64,000 nt of DNA from M3007 sp041736625 (GTDB taxonomy: Bacteria > Bacteroidota > Bacteroidia > Chitinophagales > Saprospiraceae): the NCBI GenBank assembly GCA_041736625.1, contig JBGSTG010000014.1, positions 1 to 64,000 of the forward strand, written 5' to 3'. Positions 58,852 to 64,000 of this stretch are shown here, one piece after another. A program made the position numbers and the translations under genes. The notes below the pieces were generated by a model. It did not search any database. It was not told where the DNA came from and was given only the letters and a program-made list of their open reading frames with translations. Each line of letters begins with the position of its first letter. Position 1 is the stretch's first letter.

Positions 58852-59865
58852 TCATTCGACAAAATACACCAGCTTCGTCAGCCATTTGCTGGTGTCGGGC
58901 TCCTGTTCCGGGTCGGTGATGTACTGTTCGATTACCGGCGCACGCTGCGTCAGCTGGTGCTCGGCCATGTAGGCGTCCATCGCCATGTGGGCGCGTGCAA
59001 TGGTGTCGTAGCTGCCGAAGTAGTCGATTACGAGGGCTTTGCCACCCATAGGGAATACCGATAACCGGCCGATGGGCTGTTCGGCGGTGATCGGCACGGC
59101 GGCCGCCATGTCGACCATCTGCGTGGAGTCGTTGTGCGCCCAATACAAGCCGGAGGGCATGCCGATGTCGGCAGGCGCTACGCCGGCCTTGGCGATTGCG
59201 GCCATGACGGCCGGGAAACCGATGGCATATTCGGCCGGAATTTGGGGTATGGCTACGCTTTTTCGCGTACCGATGTAATAGCGCATGGGCAGATCTTCCT
59301 CCGCCACTTCGTACCCCCGGTATTTTTTGTGGGCGATGGCTTCGGTCGTTTTTTTAAGCCGGGCCAGTCCGCGCTCGTAATCCCGGCCAAGGGCCAGGTT
59401 CATATTGGTGAACATGGCGAATCCGTTCCAGGGAAATGGAACGATCAAGTCCATGCCCCAGGTCACTTTTGTTTTTTTGCCGATGGCCTCGAAAGTCATG
59501 AACGTGGGCGCGGTGGTCTCCCAGGGTTCGGTGATCACCCCATCCGTCTCCAGGCGCTGTGGCGACAGGGCGCGGATCACCTGTTTGCCTTTGCCGACAT
59601 CCTTGTTGCCCGACCAGGTGTAGGTGGCGCCGACCTCGCCGTCGGTGCCGGAAATGGTGGTTTTCATCGCCGGGTCCAGTTCGGTCCAGGGAGACCAGGT
59701 GTCCATATTTTTGAAAAAACGGGCGTAGTTGTACACCAGTTCTGCGGGTGCGTCAATCTCTATGCTGCGTTCAACGCGATAGTCCTTGCGGGCCAACAGC
59801 CCAAAAGTGATGACGGCAATCGCCAGGGCGACCACGATATAGAGGAGAATTTTAAGCGCTTTCAT
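58852..59865 (-). CDS. SRPBCC plus GyrI-like ligand-binding protein
   Basis: A 337-residue protein with an N-terminal membrane anchor (about 5-23), an SRPBCC/START-like domain (about 30-175: RVERSIEIDAPAELVYNY, SPWTELDPAM, YTWSGN) and a C-terminal GyrI-like effector-binding domain (about 195-335: YIGTRKSVAIPQIP, DIGMPSGLYWAH). Both are hydrophobic small-molecule pockets. The combination is common in Bacteroidota, with no proven ligand. It is convergent with the DsrE gene, 8 bases away. Confidence 0.87.
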   Translation of the reverse strand: MKALKILLYIVVALAIAVITFGLLARKDYRVERSIEIDAPAELVYNYARFFKNMDTWSPWTELDPAMKTTISGTDGEVGATYTWSGNKDVGKGKQVIRALSPQRLETDGVITEPWETTAPTFMTFEAIGKKTKVTWGMDLIVPFPWNGFAMFTNMNLALGRDYERGLARLKKTTEAIAHKKYRGYEVAEEDLPMRYYIGTRKSVAIPQIPAEYAIGFPAVMAAIAKAGVAPADIGMPSGLYWAHNDSTQMVDMAAAVPITAEQPIGRLSVFPMGGKALVIDYFGSYDTIARAHMAMDAYMAEHQLTQRAPVIEQYITDPEQEPDTSKWLTKLVYFVE

Positions 59866-59926
59866 GGTTGATGTGTGGGCAGTGAAAGGAGTGCATGGTC
59901 ACGACGAGCAGGGCCTGAGGGCCTCC

Positions 59927-61267
59927 CTACTGTACTCGAAGTTTTTGGCCGACGTTGATCTGATCCGTCGACATCCTGTTCAGTTCCTTTAATTTGGTTA
60001 CGGTGGTGTTGTATTTGCGCGCTACCCCAAAGAGGGTTTCGCCGCGTTGCACCACGTGGTACTGCGCTCCCGGCGGGTCGGCCGGAGGGGTGTACTCCGG
60101 TGGGCGGGAGGGCGTAGGGTCGTTGGGGTCGATAACCACGTCGGTATCGGGCTCCATTCCGGGGGGGAAGGAGGGTTTGTTCATCTCTACGGGTTTGGGT
60201 GCCGGGTCGTTGTTGACCGGCCGGAGCCGGATGTATTCGCTTTTCGTTTTGGAGCCTTTGAGCCGGATCTTTTCACCCTTCATAGGCTCCTGTCCTTTTT
60301 TCATTCCGTTGCGCTCCAGGAGCTTTTCCAGTTGAATGCCGTATAGCTGGCTGATGTTGAACATGGTTTCCTGATCCCGAACGAAGTGGTGGGTGGCGGC
60401 GCCTTTCCAGCTCGTTTTTTTGGACTGAATGTAAATGCGGGTATTGGGCGCCAGCTTGTCGCCGGCAGCGTAGCCGCGGTCGTTGTAGTCGGCCACCTTT
60501 TGGGGGGAGATGCCGTAAAGTTTGGCTATGTCGGACAAGGTTTCGCCGTCGCGTGCCAGCACCACTTCGGCGTCGTTTACTTTGCCGACGCGACTGGAGC
60601 CGGATTCGGCGGGCTTCACGTTTTCCGAGCCGGTTGGTTGGTCGTATCGGTACAGCTCGTAGCGTTCGACGATCTCGATCAGCTTGTCGGCATAGGTGGG
60701 AGAGGTCGCGTAACCGGCCGTTTGCAGCCCTTTGGCCCAGGCTTTGTAATCGTTCCGCGGCAGGTTGAACAGGAAGCCGTATCGGTTGTATTTGCGCGGA
60801 TCGCGCAGGAACTCGCTGTGATCCAGGAAGCAGGTTTCAATTTTATCGTACTGCCGGAAGCAGGATTTCACCGGCTTGCCCTGGGCGTCCTTGTCGTCGT
60901 CCTGAATGGAATACGACTTGCCGGTCCAGTTGGCGCCGCATTTGATGCCGAAATGGTTGTTGGCCTTTTGGGCCAGCTCGCTCTGTCCGGCGTTGCTCTC
61001 CAGGATGCCCTGCGCAATGGTAATGCTGGCCGGAACGCCGCTGCGCATCATTTCGGCGATGGCCGCCTGCGCATACTGCTCCCGATAATCCAGGTGGGCC
61101 TGGTACGGGCTGCTGGCGCCGGTCTTGGCCACATCCGGACCCAGGGCGCCCACCAGATCGACGGTTACCTTTTCGGAAGGTACGGACATGGTTTTTTGGG
61201 TGGTGGCACAGCTGTAAAGGAGGAGAATAGAAAGCGAAAACGCCGCAAGAATGGGACGATGGGTCAT
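59927..61267 (-). CDS. Lipoprotein glucosaminidase with LysM repeats
   Basis: A 446-residue exported peptidoglycan hydrolase. The lipoprotein signal ends LLLYSCATT. A GH73-type glucosaminidase domain follows (about 55-210: QAAIAEMMRSGVPASITIAQ with the catalytic Glu in ILESNAGQSELAQ, and NHFGIKC). Then come LysM modules (about 228-270, GETLSDIAKLYGI; about 290-340, QETMFNISQLYGI; and 400-446, GETLFGVARKYN), which bind peptidoglycan. A Pro-rich linker separates the last two. It probably trims or remodels the cell wall at the outer side of the periplasm. Confidence 0.93.
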   Translation of the reverse strand: MTHRPILAAFSLSILLLYSCATTQKTMSVPSEKVTVDLVGALGPDVAKTGASSPYQAHLDYREQYAQAAIAEMMRSGVPASITIAQGILESNAGQSELAQKANNHFGIKCGANWTGKSYSIQDDDKDAQGKPVKSCFRQYDKIETCFLDHSEFLRDPRKYNRYGFLFNLPRNDYKAWAKGLQTAGYATSPTYADKLIEIVERYELYRYDQPTGSENVKPAESGSSRVGKVNDAEVVLARDGETLSDIAKLYGISPQKVADYNDRGYAAGDKLAPNTRIYIQSKKTSWKGAATHHFVRDQETMFNISQLYGIQLEKLLERNGMKKGQEPMKGEKIRLKGSKTKSEYIRLRPVNNDPAPKPVEMNKPSFPPGMEPDTDVVIDPNDPTPSRPPEYTPPADPPGAQYHVVQRGETLFGVARKYNTTVTKLKELNRMSTDQINVGQKLRVQ

Positions 61268-61342
61268 CTTTTGCTGGTTGATAAACGATGAAGAGGGGTA
61301 AAATTCGCTACTCGTAACGTATTTTAAATAAAAAATATTCTT

Positions 61343-63622
61343 TTACACATTCAGCCAGTACACCAACTTGAGGACAAGCGCCCTGTTTTTGGGTGTAAAA
61401 AACCGGACGTCCGTGCCATTTACGGGTTGTGCGTAACTGTTGTCGGTAAACACCAGGAACAGGTCGGACACCGGCAGGTACCGCCACTGCAAGCGGGTGT
61501 TGATGTTAAAATTGTTGGCCTGGGTGTTGTACTGCATAAATGCGCTGAAAAACACACTTCGGGTAAACGCCAGCTCGGCGCTCGGCCCCAACAGCCAGAA
61601 ATTGGTGGAGGCATACGGTTCGGGCAGACGCAGCTGGTTGTAGGTGTACCCAAGGCCAAAGGTGCCCAGGGGTTGCACCCGGTAGCTCATGCTTCCCTGC
61701 ATGTTGAACAAGGTGCCGTTGAAAAATCCGCCGAAATCGAGGGACAGGCTACCCTGCCAGTCGTAGGCCGTGCTGCTGTTGTAGGCTACCCCTGCGCCGT
61801 TCCAGGTGTATCCTTGCATACCCGGCAGCGGTTGGGCATCCGGGTCGCCCCCGTTTGACGGATCAAACGGTTCGAACAGAAAAATATAGCTGTTGGACGC
61901 GCCCAGGGAAAGGCTGCTTTGGTCTTTGAAATTAAAAAAGGTGTAAAAGTTGACGTTCCGGTCGCTTTCGGTCATGCCCAAATCAAAAAAGCCGGTCCAG
62001 TCTACGCCGGCGCCCCAGGTATTCAGGTGTTTGCGCTGGGGGTAGAACGTGTATTCCGCGCTGGCAAACACGTTGTTTACGCCTATGCGGGGCACAAAGC
62101 CCACCTCCGCTGTGTAAAAGCTGTCGACCCGCAACCAGCCACCGCCGACGCTCACGTGGCGGTCGGCGTAACGCAGGAAGCTGGCCAGGGAGGAGCCGCT
62201 CTTATTGTCGTCGGGCGAAAACGACCGGTGGTAGTACCACTCGCCTTCCCAGCGGTTGTCTTTGGAGTACAGGTTGTACTCGAGGCCGGCGACGCGATTC
62301 CAGGGCTCATTCCCGACGCGCTGGTTTTCGTTCAGCGGGTCGAGGAACTGTTGTTTGTTCACCAGAATGGCGCCCAGGGCACTGCGTTCGAACGTTTTGC
62401 GCTGTACAGTGGCCACGGTGTAGTTGGCGGCCGGCAGCGCGTGGTCGGCGTCCCACTCCACTTTTTCGGTTTGCATGTTGAGCAGGCCGACGCGCCAGTT
62501 GTCGTTCAGCTTGCCGCTCAGGCGGGCGCCGGCGAGGATGGGCACCGTTTGCCCGGCGCCGGTGATCGGGTTGCGGGCAATGCCGATGCGGCGCGAGAAA
62601 AAGGGCCGGGCGCTGGGAAAGCCGAACAACGCGAACAGGTCGCGGTTTTCCAAAAAAAACTGGCGCCTCTCGGGAAAAAAAAGCTCAAACCGGCTCAGGT
62701 TGATCAGCTGGCGGTCTACCTCCACCTGCGAAAAATCGGGGTTGACGGTCAGGTCCAGGTTCAACGACGGGGTAAGGCCGATCTTGGCATCCACGCCGGC
62801 GTTTCCGTCCCAGGTGGTCGTGGTATTGGTTTGCTCCAGTGTTTCAGGGTCCCGCTTGACATCCAGCCCGTAGCTCCCGGTTACGTATGGAATGACGGCC
62901 ACGTTGGCCCCGGGTTTGGGCGGCGGTGTTTCCCAGATCATGGCCCCTGAAAAGGCGATGTTGTTGGGGCTGAACTGTTGCGGCACCGGATACCAGGTGC
63001 TCACCTCCCAGTCTTTGAGTTTGGTGCGGGCAAAATTGACCCGCCAAACCCCTCCGTCGGGCGTGTACCGGAGCGTTTTGAACGGAATGGCCATTTCAAT
63101 GACCCAGTACGCCTCGTGGTTTTGCACGGCGGAGTACCACTTGTTGTCCCACTCGAAAGAAAGGGTCTGTCCGTTGTCGATCAGGGCTTCCCGCTGCACG
63201 TTCAAGGGGTTCACGCTGAAAAAGAAGCCGTTCAGGCCGTCGTTGAAGGGGTCGAACAGCACGTTGAAGGCATCGCTGGTGCCGGCGGCGAAATCGCGCT
63301 TGCGACTCTGGATGGTGTAATCGGCCCGGTTTTGTTTGCACACGGCGCCGACGTACAAGAAGCGGTCGTCGAAGGTCAGCCGCACCTCGGTGTCCCATTG
63401 GCTGAATCCCGTATCCACCGGAAAATTATACGTGAACTGTTCGGCCTTGTCGGCCACCTGCCAGGCGGCCTCATCCAGCACTCCGTCTATTTTTACAGGA
63501 GCATCCGCGTTTCGGATCGTGAGCTCGCGCGTCACGGGCGCAGGCGCCTGCGCCCACCCGCCCTGCGGAGGGCAGAAGGTTAAAATACCCCCCAGGGCCG
63601 GTAGAATAAAGCAACGATTCAT
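61343..63622 (-). CDS. DUF5916 protein with CBM9-like N-terminus, outer-membrane barrel
   Basis: A 759-residue exported protein. The signal peptide starts at ATG 63622 (MNRCFILPALGGILTFCPP). A carbohydrate-binding family 9-like domain spans about 30-220 (IRNADAPVKIDGVLDEAAWQ, SDAFNVLFDPFNDGLNG). The rest is the DUF5916 region, with VNPDFSQVEVDRQLINLSRFELFFPERRQF in the middle and a run of aromatic beta strands ending LKLVYWLNV, as outer-membrane barrels do. It may bind or take up a glycan, but function is not known. The rmlD gene diverges 84 bases away, with the REP-like palindrome between. Confidence 0.9.
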   Translation of the reverse strand: MNRCFILPALGGILTFCPPQGGWAQAPAPVTRELTIRNADAPVKIDGVLDEAAWQVADKAEQFTYNFPVDTGFSQWDTEVRLTFDDRFLYVGAVCKQNRADYTIQSRKRDFAAGTSDAFNVLFDPFNDGLNGFFFSVNPLNVQREALIDNGQTLSFEWDNKWYSAVQNHEAYWVIEMAIPFKTLRYTPDGGVWRVNFARTKLKDWEVSTWYPVPQQFSPNNIAFSGAMIWETPPPKPGANVAVIPYVTGSYGLDVKRDPETLEQTNTTTTWDGNAGVDAKIGLTPSLNLDLTVNPDFSQVEVDRQLINLSRFELFFPERRQFFLENRDLFALFGFPSARPFFSRRIGIARNPITGAGQTVPILAGARLSGKLNDNWRVGLLNMQTEKVEWDADHALPAANYTVATVQRKTFERSALGAILVNKQQFLDPLNENQRVGNEPWNRVAGLEYNLYSKDNRWEGEWYYHRSFSPDDNKSGSSLASFLRYADRHVSVGGGWLRVDSFYTAEVGFVPRIGVNNVFASAEYTFYPQRKHLNTWGAGVDWTGFFDLGMTESDRNVNFYTFFNFKDQSSLSLGASNSYIFLFEPFDPSNGGDPDAQPLPGMQGYTWNGAGVAYNSSTAYDWQGSLSLDFGGFFNGTLFNMQGSMSYRVQPLGTFGLGYTYNQLRLPEPYASTNFWLLGPSAELAFTRSVFFSAFMQYNTQANNFNINTRLQWRYLPVSDLFLVFTDNSYAQPVNGTDVRFFTPKNRALVLKLVYWLNV

Positions 63623-63674
63623 GATAATCACCGATATTGCGCCCGCAAAGAAACGCCATTCACCCAAAAATTAA

Positions 63675-63694
63675 CCCACGGCTTCAGCCGTGGG
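63675..63694. repeat. REP-like palindrome, second copy
   Basis: CCCACGGCTTCAGCCGTGGG, identical to 20052-20071 and preceded by ttaa in a similar context. It lies 12 bases upstream of the rmlD start codon. Confidence 0.85.
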
Positions 63695-63706
63695 AAAAAG
63701 AAACCC

Positions 63707-64000
63707 ATGATCCTAGTCACCGGGGCCGGCGGTCAAGTCGGCCAATCACTCCGTCAATTGTCGGCCGAATTCCCGGAATTGCACATGCTTTTTCAGGATT
63801 CGGCCTCGCTTGATGTGACCAGCCGCAAGGCGGTGCTTCGTTTTTTCGGCGAGCACCCGCTGACGGGTTGCATCAACTGCGCCGCTTATACGGCGGTAGA
63901 CAAGGCGGAGAGCGAGCCGGATCGCGCCAGGGCCGTGAATGTGCAAGGAACACAACACCTGGCGGAAGGTTGCAGCCGCCTGGACATTCCCCTGGTGCAT
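63707..64000 (+). CDS. rmlD: dTDP-4-dehydrorhamnose reductase, 5' part
   Basis: The frame ATG 63707 to the window end encodes 98 residues without a stop: an NAD(P)-binding opening MILVTGAGGQVGQSLRQL, then LDVTSRKAVLRFF and INCAAYTAVDKAESEPDRA with AVNVQGTQHLAEGC. This is the N-terminal third of RmlD, which makes dTDP-L-rhamnose. The C-terminal part is outside the window. It supports rhamnose in the cell-surface glycans and fits the glycosyltransferase genes at 3-6 kb. Confidence 0.92.
   Translation, partial: MILVTGAGGQVGQSLRQLSAEFPELHMLFQDSASLDVTSRKAVLRFFGEHPLTGCINCAAYTAVDKAESEPDRARAVNVQGTQHLAEGCSRLDIPLVH

Overview
The window looks like chromosomal DNA from a member of the Bacteroidota, probably the Saprospiria (Lewinella/Haliscomenobacter relatives). 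The grounds are several secreted proteins with type IX secretion (T9SS) C-terminal sorting domains, many TAnnTTTG -7 promoter elements (the Bacteroidota sigma-A signature), and families largely confined to this phylum (DUF5777, DUF4286, DUF5916, the 38-residue membrane peptide at 55259). The base composition looks moderately GC-rich; I did not compute it. No rRNA, tRNA, CRISPR array, phage or transposase gene was seen.

Region by region. 1-290: a dispersed non-coding repeat, then a glycosyltransferase on the minus strand. 2.0-9.0 kb: an exopolysaccharide locus: a CheY-like receiver, a sugar transferase with an extra N-terminal region, two GT2 glycosyltransferases, and an acetylation-type module of two SGNH-like proteins around an MBOAT acyltransferase. 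9-18 kb: a VWA protein, a TPR protein, aspS, a CNNM/CorC-type protein, an ECF sigma factor, a GxxExxY gene between two long hairpins, and hisS. 18.5-28.9 kb: NhaD antiporter, a metallo-beta-lactamase-fold hydrolase, a PKD/Kazal T9SS protein, a Crp-like regulator with a small barrel protein, and membrane and lipoprotein genes. 29-34.4 kb: two large T9SS substrates. 34.5-41.4 kb: fhs, then a likely four-gene minus operon (nucleotidyltransferase, TIGR03643 protein, mannosylglycerate synthase and phosphatase), and a divergent Na+/solute symporter. 41.4-45.2 kb: OsmC, an iscS-iscU-iscA operon and, divergently, a short methylmalonyl-CoA mutase small subunit followed by a second copy of the dispersed repeat. 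45.5-52.4 kb: DUF58, D-Ala-D-Ala dipeptidase, alpha/beta hydrolase, ligA and another T9SS protein. 52.4-54.8 kb: a minus operon of cytochrome c, OB-fold, YceI and DUF5777 proteins. 55.3-58.8 kb: a SoxB - TsdA-like cytochrome - DsrE sulfur locus. 58.9-64 kb: SRPBCC/GyrI protein, glucosaminidase with LysM, DUF5916 barrel and the 5' end of rmlD.

The least expected content is in the intergenic DNA. There are two copies of a composite inverted repeat, hairpins bracketing the GxxExxY gene, a five-copy 34-bp array into which two convergent genes run, a perfect palindrome present twice (once nested in 49-bp inverted repeats), and a duplication of the 3' end of fhs. The most interesting gene sets are the GxxExxY-hairpin cassette, the compact SoxB/TsdA/DsrE locus, the mannosylglycerate operon and the pseudo-receiver sugar transferase. 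Gene starts were moved downstream from the longest open frame wherever an ATG, signal peptide, -7 element or family N-terminus pointed to a shorter protein.
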